From Aureibaculum flavum (GTDB lineage Bacteria > Bacteroidota > Bacteroidia > Flavobacteriales > Flavobacteriaceae): a stretch of DNA of 64,000 nucleotides. The notes beneath the pieces are model-generated. The model did no database searches. It was not told the DNA's origin and was given only the letters and a program-made list of their open reading frames with translations. The translations under genes and the position numbers were made by a program. Of the stretch, positions 17,285 to 25,674 are shown piece after piece (within the stretch, counting starts at the first letter, position 1; every line of letters begins with the position of its first letter). The stretch lies in assembly GCF_016406085.1 (NCBI RefSeq), contig NZ_JAEHFJ010000009.1, positions 1-64,000 on the forward strand. The letters are read 5' to 3'.

Positions 17285-19459
17285 TTACTCTCCGGGATGA
17301 TATGTTTTTTCAGCTCTTGCTTCTACATCTTCACGGTAATAGGGTACATTTTTAAATTCAACGTCAGCATAGCGTTGAGCTTGATCGTCAAAATGAGGAG
17401 AGTCTGGGTCTCCACTTTGTCCACCCGCCAACATCGATTTTGCTTTTACCTTATCTCCAAATTCAACTACAGCCACAAAACTGTTTCCTCTAGTACCATA
17501 AATACGTTTTGTTTTTTGTCTAGAACGCATTCCGAATGCAGCTAATGCTCCCCATCTAGAAGTCGCTAAGCCAACAGCAATACTTGGTGCATCATCATCA
17601 AATTTTTGATCAATGTCACCATTTAGACGTTGGTATCTATTAATTTCACCCCAAGGAGTGTTCCATGATCCAAAATCATTGGTAAGATGAGAAATACTTT
17701 TCTTCAACATAGTTAATTTTTCAGCTTTAGGAGATTTTGTTCCCATAAAAGCAACTTTTTCCATTTCATTCAATCCATTAGGAAAATTACCTTCACGGAG
17801 ATAAAATTGACCATAAAAATGAGCCAAAGACATGGCAACGCTTTCTTTGGAAACAGAAAAATCCCATTTTCGTAGTACATCAATGGCTTCTGTAAGTTCA
17901 GGGTCTTTTGGTGAAGATTTGTCATAAGCTTGAATCAAACCTGGTATAGAAATTTCGAAAGCTGGCAAATAAGGATCGTAAGCCATGGTTATCAGTTTAT
18001 CAATCGTTAAATCCTTACTTTTTTCTAATAATCGGATTGCATGTACACCTCTGAAATTCTCGCGATTTTTGGACATGTAATTTGGATAATCTTCTATTTT
18101 AGGACTATTCTCTCCCGCACTTGTAAAAGGAGTTGAGTTACAATTTTGAATCCAACCCACTTCAGGATTTATCACCGTAATATTTTCATCAACAGTATGT
18201 AACCCGTTCCAATCGGTTTCAGGATCACTACCATCGACAGGATTGGTATAATCAAATTTTACATTACGCTTTGGAATAAAATTCCCATGATAATACGCAA
18301 TATTTCCACCAGCATCGGCATAGACTGTATTGTTAGAAGAATTGGTACGAATATTCATCATTTCTCTAAACTCTTGATGTCCATTTAATTTGGTACGCGT
18401 AAAGGATTGTTCTAAAGCTTTTACGGGATCCCACATAATGGCGGTTGTTACCCAATTAGAATCAATGGCATGTGTTATTGGACCGCGATGTGTTCTAAAC
18501 ATGTTGAATTTTTTCTCCGTTAACGAATCGCCAACCTTATATTTCAACGCTACTTCAAGCTCTTTAACAGGACGTTGTTCATCTCCATATGTATAGGTAT
18601 AACCATTATCTGTTTTAGTAACGTCTTCTAAAAATTCATCTTTAATATCGGTATAGGTTGAGGTGTGCATCCATCCTGTTTTTTCGTTGAAACCTTGATA
18701 GATAAAAAACTGACCCCAAGTAACGGCACCATAAGCATTTAAACCTTCTTCACTAACCATATGAACTTCACCGCGAAAAAAGAATGAAGTATGTGGGTTA
18801 ATTAATAACATAGCATTACCAGATGCTGTACGCTTACCTGAAATGGCAAAACCGTTAGACCCTGCTGGTTCTTTTTCTAAGAAAGGTTCTTCAGTTTCAT
18901 TAAATGCAATCTCATCAGTGGCATTTTCGTTTCCATAAAACGCTCCAATTTTTTTAGTTGAAATACCTTCAATATCGCCACCAATCGAGCCTTCACTAAA
19001 ATACATGGGCATCCAAGGTTCAAAACGGGTTAATAATCTCGGTGTAACTTCAGGATGAGTAAATAAATAATAATTGATTCCATCCGCAAAAGCGTTACAT
19101 AACTTTTTTAACCACTCCGGACTTTTTTCATAGTTAGCAATGGCTTCATCTTTGGTCATATATAATTTTGCACGTAAATCACTATATAAAGCTTCTTCGC
19201 CTTCAACTTCTGCCAAGCGACCTGTAGCCCAAATATAATTTTGTTCCACTCGGTTAAAATCATCTTCACACTGAGCATATAATAGGCCAAAAACAGCATC
19301 AGCATCCGTTTTTCCATAAATATGTGGTACCCCAAAATTGTCACGGATAATTTCAACAGTTACAGCTTGTTTTTGCCAACGTTGTACTTCTTCTGAAACT
19401 TTGGGAGACTGTTTACAACCTATAAAAAGCAGTAAAAGGAGGATGGAAAGTTTATTCAT
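17285..19459 (-). CDS. Penicillin-acylase-family Ntn hydrolase, lipoprotein
   Basis: 724 residues. The leader ends LLFIGC, a lipobox at Cys15. After an alpha-chain region (DNFGVPHIYGKTDADAVFGL is the family start), the autocatalytic site GSNGFAISGKRTASG provides the N-terminal nucleophile Ser of the beta chain. Further family segments are LLINPHTSFF, GFNEKTGWMHTSTYTDIKDEF and the late AFGMRS..KTKRIYGTRGNSF. Members hydrolyse the amide side chain of penicillins, acyl-homoserine lactones or other N-acyl amines; the substrate cannot be told from sequence. Upstream neighbours are a beta-lactamase-like protein (42-bp gap) and an amidohydrolase. Confidence 0.9.
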   Translation of the reverse strand: MNKLSILLLLLFIGCKQSPKVSEEVQRWQKQAVTVEIIRDNFGVPHIYGKTDADAVFGLLYAQCEDDFNRVEQNYIWATGRLAEVEGEEALYSDLRAKLYMTKDEAIANYEKSPEWLKKLCNAFADGINYYLFTHPEVTPRLLTRFEPWMPMYFSEGSIGGDIEGISTKKIGAFYGNENATDEIAFNETEEPFLEKEPAGSNGFAISGKRTASGNAMLLINPHTSFFFRGEVHMVSEEGLNAYGAVTWGQFFIYQGFNEKTGWMHTSTYTDIKDEFLEDVTKTDNGYTYTYGDEQRPVKELEVALKYKVGDSLTEKKFNMFRTHRGPITHAIDSNWVTTAIMWDPVKALEQSFTRTKLNGHQEFREMMNIRTNSSNNTVYADAGGNIAYYHGNFIPKRNVKFDYTNPVDGSDPETDWNGLHTVDENITVINPEVGWIQNCNSTPFTSAGENSPKIEDYPNYMSKNRENFRGVHAIRLLEKSKDLTIDKLITMAYDPYLPAFEISIPGLIQAYDKSSPKDPELTEAIDVLRKWDFSVSKESVAMSLAHFYGQFYLREGNFPNGLNEMEKVAFMGTKSPKAEKLTMLKKSISHLTNDFGSWNTPWGEINRYQRLNGDIDQKFDDDAPSIAVGLATSRWGALAAFGMRSRQKTKRIYGTRGNSFVAVVEFGDKVKAKSMLAGGQSGDPDSPHFDDQAQRYADVEFKNVPYYREDVEARAEKTYHPGE

Positions 19460-19501
19460 TGTGAGTTTTTATTTTAGCGTATGGTAGTAAATGTAGTTAT
19501 T

Positions 19502-20410
19502 TTAATTAGAAATCACATAGTCATAAATGGTCTTAGAAATTTTTGCCAACTGTTCGGTTGTTTTGTCAAAATCTCTTAAATCTTTAGATAGGATCACCAA
19601 TACATATGGATTACCATCAGATAAATATACAATTCCCGCATCATGATGAACACCAGTTATAGAACCTGTTTTATGTGCAACTTTTACATTTTTAGGTAAA
19701 TACAAAGGAATCATATCATTAAACTTTTGGTCCTTTAAAATAGTAAGCATTGCAGCACAATCTTTTGGGGCACCTGCTTTTTCATTAGCAATGGATTTCA
19801 TTATAATCATTAAATCTCTGGCTGTTGTGGAATTGCTTAAGCCTTTATCGTATGCTTTTTGATCTTCAACACCTCGCAATACTTCTATGTTTTTAGCTCC
19901 TAGTTTTCGCATGGTTGCGGTTACTTTTTGAGCATTTACCAATTCAATTAGAACGTTGGTAGCTAAATTACTACTTACGGTTATCATACTGTACATTAAG
20001 TCTTTAATAGCAACTTTTGTGTTAATTTTGTTGTAGATAACATCGTCACTATCTACACTGATATCCATACTATACAAACTACTGTCAACAATACTTTTAA
20101 ATTCATTTTTTAAAAGTATAGAATCATTTAGATTTAGCTTTCCTTCAGCGGCTTGTTTAAAAAGTTCAATCATTACAGGAACTTTCATGGTACTGGCCGC
20201 ATGAAATTTTTCATCAACATTTATGAATAGACTGTCTTTTGGTTCTGCTAGATTGTAAAAAGCTACGGCTACAGAGCCGTCTATGGAATCAATTTGAGAT
20301 TGGATGCTGGTTATTAAATTATCTTTTTTGGATACTTCCTTTTTACAAGAGCTAAATGAAACTAAGAAAAGTATACATAAACTTGTTGTAAATAAATTTT
20401 TGAAAGTCAT
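19502..20410 (-). CDS. Class A beta-lactamase-related serine hydrolase, lipoprotein
   Basis: 302 residues with lipobox SFSSC. Penicillin-recognising motifs appear in order: SxxK as STMK in HAASTMKVPVM, SxN as VSSN (canonical class A has SDN), an omega-loop-like GVEDQKAYDKGL, where a Glu is present but the ExxLN Asn is not, and KTG in AHKTGSITG. It is therefore a beta-lactamase fold enzyme of the family-2 (PF13354) type; true beta-lactamase activity is uncertain. It sits between the second amidohydrolase (21 bp upstream) and the acylase (42 bp downstream), implying cotranscription. Confidence 0.88.
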   Translation of the reverse strand: MTFKNLFTTSLCILFLVSFSSCKKEVSKKDNLITSIQSQIDSIDGSVAVAFYNLAEPKDSLFINVDEKFHAASTMKVPVMIELFKQAAEGKLNLNDSILLKNEFKSIVDSSLYSMDISVDSDDVIYNKINTKVAIKDLMYSMITVSSNLATNVLIELVNAQKVTATMRKLGAKNIEVLRGVEDQKAYDKGLSNSTTARDLMIIMKSIANEKAGAPKDCAAMLTILKDQKFNDMIPLYLPKNVKVAHKTGSITGVHHDAGIVYLSDGNPYVLVILSKDLRDFDKTTEQLAKISKTIYDYVISN

Positions 20411-20431
20411 AATAAATGAAATATTAGAAGT

Positions 20432-22084
20432 TTATTTGATATAACCAGGACCGTGCACAACTCTTCCTGGTTTTTTATTGGTATGTTCACCTCCTTTTAA
20501 CACTTGTATACCGTTTACAAAAACATGCACCATTCCACTTGCATATTGATGTGGTTTTTCAAAAGTGGCATGATCTTGAACTTTATCGAAATCAAAAACA
20601 ACAATGTCGGCATAATTACCCACCTTAAGGCTACCACGTTGTTTAATTTTAAGATTAGAAGCAGGTAATGAAGTTAGTTTTCGGATGGCTTCCTCTAAAG
20701 AGATAACTTTTTCATCTCTGGTATATTTACCTATTACTCTTGCGAAATTTCCGTAAGCACGAGGATGTGTACTGTATTTTAAAAAGTCACCTTCTGCCGC
20801 ATAAGAGCCAGCATCAGAACAAAAACTCATCCAAGGTAGAGCCACTTGTTTTTTTACATTTTCTTCAGACATCATAAAGTATACAGTGCTTACATCGCTT
20901 CCGTTTTGTACTACCAAATCCATTGCGGTTTCTTCTGGTGAAGTATTTCTCATTTTAGCGACCTCAGCTAAGGTTTTTCCGGTTAAATATCTAAGACTAT
21001 CATTGTTGAAACCAGCCAATATCATTTTATCCGCAGAGCCAGCAGCTTGCATTAAGCTTTCCCATTCGATGGCAGGTTTACGCATATCTTGCAATACTTT
21101 TTTACGAATTTTAGGGTCTTGCAAACGTTCTGCCCATTTCTTATAACCACCTTCTTGAACCCAAGGTGGCATAGCTGCATCTAGACCTGTTGAACCTGCA
21201 ATATAACTGTACATGTTGGCGGTTATGGTTAACCCTGCTTTTCTGGCGGAATCAATCTTGGAGACAACGTTATCAAATTTGTACCAGTTGTCTTTTCCAC
21301 TCATTTTTAAATGGTAAATTTCAGCTCTAATGTTTGCTTCTTTAGCAATACGAAGTAGCTCATTGATACTCTCTAAAAGTTTATTTCCTTCGCTTCGAAT
21401 ATGGGAGGTATACAACCCATCATATTTTGCAGCAACTTTAGAGATTTCAATTAATTCTTCGGTGGATGAGTAAAAGGCAGGAGCATAAATCAATGAAGAA
21501 CCGATACCCATGGCACCTTCTTCCATCGCTTGTATTACCATTATTTTCATGGAGTCTAATTCTTCTTCTGTAGGAGCTCTATCTTCATAACCCACAGTAT
21601 TAATACGCAAGGTAGTGGCACCGATAAAAGAAGCAATATTGGGAGAAACTCCCTTATCAACCAAGGCATTTAATTTGTCACTTAAAGAAATCCATTCTAT
21701 GGTATTATTGACTGTATCTACTTTCTTTGTTGGTCCCATGGAAGTGCCTTCTCCAAAAACTTCAAGGGTAACACCTTGCTTTATATCACCAAGAGATCTT
21801 CCGTCTGTATTTAATGCAGCTGAGGCCCAACTTAACATATTTATAAAGCCAGGAGCAATAACTAATCCTTGTGCATCAATTTCTTGCTTAGCCGTTTTAT
21901 TTTTTAAATCACCTATGGCGGCAATGGTATCTGCGTTAATGCCTATGTCGGCGTTAACTGCAGATTCTCCAGAGCCATCGACTATTTTACCATTTAGTAT
22001 AAGAATGTCAAATTCAGGTTGCTTTGTGCAACTTGAGATAGACAAAGAGCAGAAAAAAATCACAGTTATTTTTAGTATATTCAT
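20432..22084 (-). CDS. D-aminoacylase-like amidohydrolase lacking the HxH motif, lipoprotein
   Basis: 550 residues with lipobox SISSC at Cys19, paralogous to the amidohydrolase at 14962-16545. SSLIYAPAFYSSTEELI, TSHIRSEG, YHLKMSG and FCSDAGSYA...STHPRAYGNF are conserved. The usual metal-binding HxH after PGF is replaced by INMLSWA (residues 81-87). It may retain only the second metal site, as D-aminoacylases with one tight zinc do, or have changed chemistry. It is the first gene of the hydrolase run. No TAnnTTTG element was found just upstream. Confidence 0.85.
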   Translation of the reverse strand: MNILKITVIFFCSLSISSCTKQPEFDILILNGKIVDGSGESAVNADIGINADTIAAIGDLKNKTAKQEIDAQGLVIAPGFINMLSWASAALNTDGRSLGDIKQGVTLEVFGEGTSMGPTKKVDTVNNTIEWISLSDKLNALVDKGVSPNIASFIGATTLRINTVGYEDRAPTEEELDSMKIMVIQAMEEGAMGIGSSLIYAPAFYSSTEELIEISKVAAKYDGLYTSHIRSEGNKLLESINELLRIAKEANIRAEIYHLKMSGKDNWYKFDNVVSKIDSARKAGLTITANMYSYIAGSTGLDAAMPPWVQEGGYKKWAERLQDPKIRKKVLQDMRKPAIEWESLMQAAGSADKMILAGFNNDSLRYLTGKTLAEVAKMRNTSPEETAMDLVVQNGSDVSTVYFMMSEENVKKQVALPWMSFCSDAGSYAAEGDFLKYSTHPRAYGNFARVIGKYTRDEKVISLEEAIRKLTSLPASNLKIKQRGSLKVGNYADIVVFDFDKVQDHATFEKPHQYASGMVHVFVNGIQVLKGGEHTNKKPGRVVHGPGYIK

Positions 22085-22146
22085 CTGTAAGAGCGTAGTT
22101 TAGGTTTAAGATTAACGAAGTTACAATTATTATGGAAATTGAGGGT

Positions 22147-22179
22147 AAAAAAAAAGACTATCATTTCTGACAGTCTTTT
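22147..22179 (-). terminator. Rho-independent terminator after the CHRD gene
   Basis: A 12-bp stem with one mismatch (22152-22163 with 22168-22179; AAAAGACT/AGTCTTTT) and a TTTC loop is followed on the - strand by nine T. It ends the CHRD transcript and isolates the hydrolase run downstream. Confidence 0.85.
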
Positions 22180-22200
22180 CTTCAGTATAAAAATACTATA

Positions 22201-23022
22201 TTATCTTATTTGTCCACGCATTAAACCTCCAGCATAATCAGTTGAGTGCACATTAACGTAAAGAGCATCAGTTTTTAATGTAGAAAGCATATCGGCATCT
22301 AATATCATGGTTTTTGTCACTCCCAACTGTGTATCGTCAGTCAACTCAAGGTTAATTTGAACGTCACCGTTTACATTAGCATCTCCGCTATGAATATGAC
22401 CAGCAGTAATAGCATCTCCCGCTTGCAAATCCATAACTGATACATTATAATAAACTTTGTCTCCTACAATTCTGAAAATTGCAGTTCCGCTATCGTTTCT
22501 ATCTGTGATGGATGGAATTTCGTTGGTTGGGGATAACATTACATTATAGGCTTCATCAATTACTTGGTCTAATTGACCGCGAACCAATCCATTTGGGTTT
22601 TCAGTTGAATGGACATTAACATACACGTCATCGCCAAGTAGTGTTTCCACTTGAGCCTCAGTTAATTGTACAATTCCAGTGGCTTCATTGCCTTGAAACA
22701 CAATATCAGTACCATTTACTAAGGAAATAGCCGGTGCACCAGTAGAAACAGGATCGCCAGTATGCAAGTGTGCCACTGTCAATTCATCGCTCGATGAAAG
22801 ATTATTGACTACAATTGAAAATTCAATTTGATTTTCTGAATTTAAAACCAATAAAAATGTTCCAGTTTCTTCTCTGTTTTCGACAATTGGAATTTCATTT
22901 TCTGTAGTTAAGTTAATATTTCCTGACGCAATAATTGATAGTCCTGAATCATCAGTGTCATTGCAACTTGTTGTAACACCAATTAAAGCCATACAACATA
23001 TTAATAAAAGTGCTTTTTTCAT
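22201..23022 (-). CDS. Lipoprotein with two CHRD domains
   Basis: 273 residues with lipobox VTTSC (Cys20). Two tandem CHRD (chordin-like) domains lie at about 33-150 and 155-273. Each carries a His-rich first motif (VAHLHTGDP...GAP and AGHIHSGDANVNGDV) and ends in YVNVHST ... GG/NGL.RGQ. The repeats indicate an internal duplication. The domain is beta-rich and extracellular; its bacterial role is unknown. Complete and bounded by its own promoter element and terminator, so likely monocistronic. Confidence 0.92.
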   Translation of the reverse strand: MKKALLLICCMALIGVTTSCNDTDDSGLSIIASGNINLTTENEIPIVENREETGTFLLVLNSENQIEFSIVVNNLSSSDELTVAHLHTGDPVSTGAPAISLVNGTDIVFQGNEATGIVQLTEAQVETLLGDDVYVNVHSTENPNGLVRGQLDQVIDEAYNVMLSPTNEIPSITDRNDSGTAIFRIVGDKVYYNVSVMDLQAGDAITAGHIHSGDANVNGDVQINLELTDDTQLGVTKTMILDADMLSTLKTDALYVNVHSTDYAGGLMRGQIR

Positions 23023-23380
23023 TGAGATATAGTTAAGTTTTACCTACTTCAGTTTTGAGTCTTTTTTCGGCTAGTTCCGACCTTAGTAATGATGCATTAG
23101 TTACTGAAGGGTTGTGTATAAAAATGAATTATTTTTTTACAAATATAAAATACGCTATAAATGAGAAGTTTATTTGACGTATTTCCAATAGTTGTTAGCT
23201 CAAATGCAAAATATTTGGCCTTTTTTTTTGAAATTACCATCATTTAGATGTATCAATTAGATTTAGTGCTAACTTATTTTGACATCTGCTTTAATGTTTG
23301 GTAATAATAGAAAAGTTAAAATCTTTAATTTAAAAAAGTAAAGATTATTTTAAAATTTAATATAATAAGAGAAAGGAGTT
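23023..23380. other. Intergenic region with a long CHRD leader
   Basis: 358 bp without a gene. A - strand TATATTTG element (CAAATATA at 23140-23147) is 117 bp upstream of the CHRD start. The leader between them can fold through CTTCAGT (23046-23052) and ACTGAAG (23103-23109). The remainder, 23150-23380, is AT-rich and no further signal was seen. Confidence 0.5.
23140..23147 (-). promoter_or_regulatory. Candidate -7 element (TATATTTG) for the CHRD gene
   Basis: Matches TAnnTTTG on the - strand; no convincing -33 element. Confidence 0.4.
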
Positions 23381-23800
23381 TTAAGCACCTAACAATGGTA
23401 AATGTTTAATTTTATGGTAAGTTAAAGCCATTGTAATGCAATGCTTTAATTCGGTTTCAGGGATGTTGTCATTAAGATTAAAAATTATTGCTCTATTGCC
23501 TTCATAATGAAAAGTGTCTTTATAAATTGTTTTAAAAGTAGTTACTAATTTAGAAGTGCATTTGAAGTAAATGGCAAATTGTTCTGGCGTTTTTGTTTTC
23601 CAATCCATTCTGACCGTACTTCCATTTTTTGTTAAATAACTTGGCTCTCCCCATTTTAATGTTTCTTCTAAATTTTGAAGGCCTTCAATTTCAGAAGCAG
23701 CTTCTAAAACTAACGCTCTTAATTGATTCATTTGACTTTGTACTGTTTTAGGATAGTTTTCAAAAACTTCTTCGGTTTTTGGGTTAGTGGTTAGTTTCAT
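23381..23800 (-). CDS. DUF1801-domain protein
   Basis: 139-residue soluble protein. EVFENYPKTVQSQMNQLRALVLEAA, LKWGEPSYL, MDWKTK.PEQFAIYFKC and NRAIIFNLNDNIPETEL fit DUF1801 (YdhG-like), a small alpha/beta fold related to frataxin-like and iron-binding shapes. Its biochemical role is not established. Complete; a TAnnTTTG element lies about 70 bp upstream. Confidence 0.88.
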   Translation of the reverse strand: MKLTTNPKTEEVFENYPKTVQSQMNQLRALVLEAASEIEGLQNLEETLKWGEPSYLTKNGSTVRMDWKTKTPEQFAIYFKCTSKLVTTFKTIYKDTFHYEGNRAIIFNLNDNIPETELKHCITMALTYHKIKHLPLLGA

Positions 23801-23868
23801 CGTATTCTAAACGTTATTTTAATTTCCAACATACTAATACAATTTCTGATATTAGTAAAAGAATTATT

Positions 23869-23876
23869 CAAAGATA
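23869..23876 (-). promoter_or_regulatory. Candidate -7 element (TATCTTTG) for the DUF1801 gene
   Basis: CAAAGATA on + reads TATCTTTG on -. A CAA at 23894-23896 could be part of a -33 element, but the spacing (17) is short. Confidence 0.45.
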
Positions 23877-24055
23877 ACAATAAAAGTTGAGGTCAATTGA
23901 AATATGCGTACTCTTGTGTTTAACGATAAAAGACTGGTTAATAGAGGAGTGGTTAATTATTAGTATCTGTAGAAGAACTGATTATTTTGCATAACCTTTA
24001 ACGACTCTGCGGTTAATTTTATTTCTTCAATTTTTATGATGATATTAAAATGATG

Positions 24056-24094
24056 ACTAAAAAATGAAAAGTTACGCTTGGATAAACGTAACTT
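24056..24094 (-). terminator. Terminator after the YhdH-like oxidoreductase gene
   Basis: AAGTTACG (24069-24076) pairs perfectly with CGTAACTT (24087-24094) around a 10-nt loop. On the - strand a T-rich tract follows, ending near 24056. The rest of the 348-bp gap 23801-24148 shows only the DUF1801 promoter element. Confidence 0.75.
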
Positions 24095-24148
24095 CTCAAT
24101 GCTTAAATTAAGTTTTTATTTTTTAGTTGTAATAATGAGGGTGTATTT

Positions 24149-25147
24149 TTATACCTCTAATGTCACTACTGTTCTTCCTTTTAATTTTCCTTTTAGCATT
24201 AAGGCAATCTTTTCATTTAATTCTTTTAAAGATATTTCAGCAGAAGCTTCGGTTAATCGGTCATTTTTCCATTCGTTAGATAATTTATTCCATACCTTCT
24301 CTCTGTAAGTCATCGGATAGTTTTGAGAGTCTATACCAATTAACGTAACACCTCTTAAAATAAAAGGAAATACAGTTAAATCAAGTTTAGGAGAAGCAAC
24401 ATTTCCACAACAAGTTACAACACCCATTGGACGCGTAGATTTAATAATGTTTTCTAGAATTACGCCACCTACAGTATCAATACCACCTGCAAAAATTGGC
24501 TTCAAAAGCGGTTTATTGTCCATTGCTTCAAAGTCTTTTCGCAAAATAATTTCATCAACTCCAAGTTTCTTTAAAAATTCCATTTCAGGTGCTTTGCCTG
24601 TAATTGCCACAGTTTTATAGCCAAGTTTTTTTAGTATAACGACACTTAAAGAACCTACACCTCCGGTAGCACCAGAAACTATGATAGGTCCATCTTCGGG
24701 CTTTACCATTTCGCTTAATCTAAGTACAGACATACCTGCGGTTAATCCTGCCGTTCCAATAGTCATTGCTTCCTTCATCGTAAGATTTTCGGGTAGCTTA
24801 ACAGCCCAATCTTCTGGTACCTTAACATATTGAGCAAATCCACCATCTGTATTCATACCTAAATCATAACTAGTAACAATAACTTGGTCTGACACCGAAA
24901 ACTTATTTGATTTAGAAGATACAATCGTTCCGGCAGCATCAATTCCTGGAGTGTGTGGATAATTCCGCGTTACTCCTTTATTACCAATACTAGACAAGGC
25001 ATCTTTATAGTTTAAAGAACTATAGTGTACTTTTATTAGTAACTCACCTTGTTCTAGGGGTGTAAAAGGAATTTCCTTAATAGAAGAAATATAGTTTCCA
25101 TCTTTCTCTTCTACTCTGTACGCTTTGTATTTTGATTGCTTATTCAT
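24149..25147 (-). CDS. YhdH/YhfP-family quinone oxidoreductase (AcuI-like)
   Basis: 332-residue zinc-free medium-chain dehydrogenase/reductase. SSLNYKDAL...G, HTPGIDAAGTI, TAGLTAGMSV and the NADPH-binding VSGATGGVGSLSVVILKKLGY are diagnostic, with the YhdH-type VTCCGNVASPKLDLTVFPFI near the C-terminus. These enzymes reduce quinones or acrylyl-CoA-type activated alkenes with NADPH. It is divergent from the HxlR regulator at 25288, an arrangement used for electrophile- or redox-responsive control. Confidence 0.92.
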   Translation of the reverse strand: MNKQSKYKAYRVEEKDGNYISSIKEIPFTPLEQGELLIKVHYSSLNYKDALSSIGNKGVTRNYPHTPGIDAAGTIVSSKSNKFSVSDQVIVTSYDLGMNTDGGFAQYVKVPEDWAVKLPENLTMKEAMTIGTAGLTAGMSVLRLSEMVKPEDGPIIVSGATGGVGSLSVVILKKLGYKTVAITGKAPEMEFLKKLGVDEIILRKDFEAMDNKPLLKPIFAGGIDTVGGVILENIIKSTRPMGVVTCCGNVASPKLDLTVFPFILRGVTLIGIDSQNYPMTYREKVWNKLSNEWKNDRLTEASAEISLKELNEKIALMLKGKLKGRTVVTLEV

Positions 25148-25226
25148 AGTTGCTGTTTTATCTGTTTTACTTACTTTTACAGCAAATTTCGGTCAAAATA
25201 TTCTGATATACAAGAGCTTACAAATG

Positions 25227-25249
25227 GTTCACTTACGAACATTTTGTTC
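25227..25249. promoter_or_regulatory. Candidate HxlR operator
   Basis: GTTC-N6-GAAC-N5-GTTC (25227-25230, 25237-25240, 25246-25249) forms two overlapping palindromes in the 140-bp divergent gap between the oxidoreductase and hxlR-type genes, about 40 bp before the regulator. The role is inferred from position and symmetry. Confidence 0.4.
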
Positions 25250-25287
25250 TGTTTTGACTATTATGAGGCGTCTAAGCATAAAAAAAA

Positions 25288-25611
25288 ATGAAAAAAAGTT
25301 ATTGTCCTATTGATACTTTTATAAATACAATTAAAGGAAAAAGAAAAGGTACCATCATTTTACATCTTTTTCAAGGAGATAAGAGGTATAGTGAATTGGT
25401 TAGACTAATGCCTGATATTAGTGAGCGTATGATTTCTAAACAACTTAAGGAGTTGGAGAAAGATAGTTTGATTCACAGGGAAGTATTCCCAGAAGTGCCA
25501 CCTAGAGTAGAGTATAGCTTGACAGAACTGGGAAAAAATATACATCCTGTTTTAAAAGGAATGTATAAAGGTGGCTTGCTTTTTGAAAATAGTATTGAAA
25601 CCGTGGATTAA
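25288..25611 (+). CDS. HxlR-family winged-helix transcriptional regulator
   Basis: 107 residues. The DUF24/HxlR core is clear: CPIDTFINTIKGKRKGTIILHLF, RYSELVRLMPDISERMISKQLKELE (recognition helix) and VPPRVEYSLTELG. Cys6 is at the position used by redox-sensing members such as QorR/YodB/HypR to sense quinones or diamide. Divergent transcription from a quinone oxidoreductase gene suggests it controls that gene and itself through the shared 140-bp region. Complete. Confidence 0.92.
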   Translation: MKKSYCPIDTFINTIKGKRKGTIILHLFQGDKRYSELVRLMPDISERMISKQLKELEKDSLIHREVFPEVPPRVEYSLTELGKNIHPVLKGMYKGGLLFENSIETVD

Positions 25612-25674
25612 TTATTAAATAATACCTCAGTTACAAAATTGACTTTTAATCTCTAAAACAAACATGACAAGGTT

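Noticed and set aside
19502-20410. Calling a bona fide class A beta-lactamase
   Set aside because: SDN is SSN and the omega-loop ExxLN asparagine is missing; only beta-lactamase-related can be supported.
25125-25313. 62-codon + strand frame upstream of the HxlR gene
   Set aside because: It overlaps the divergent promoter region and the start of the real regulator gene in another frame, with no protein-like pattern.
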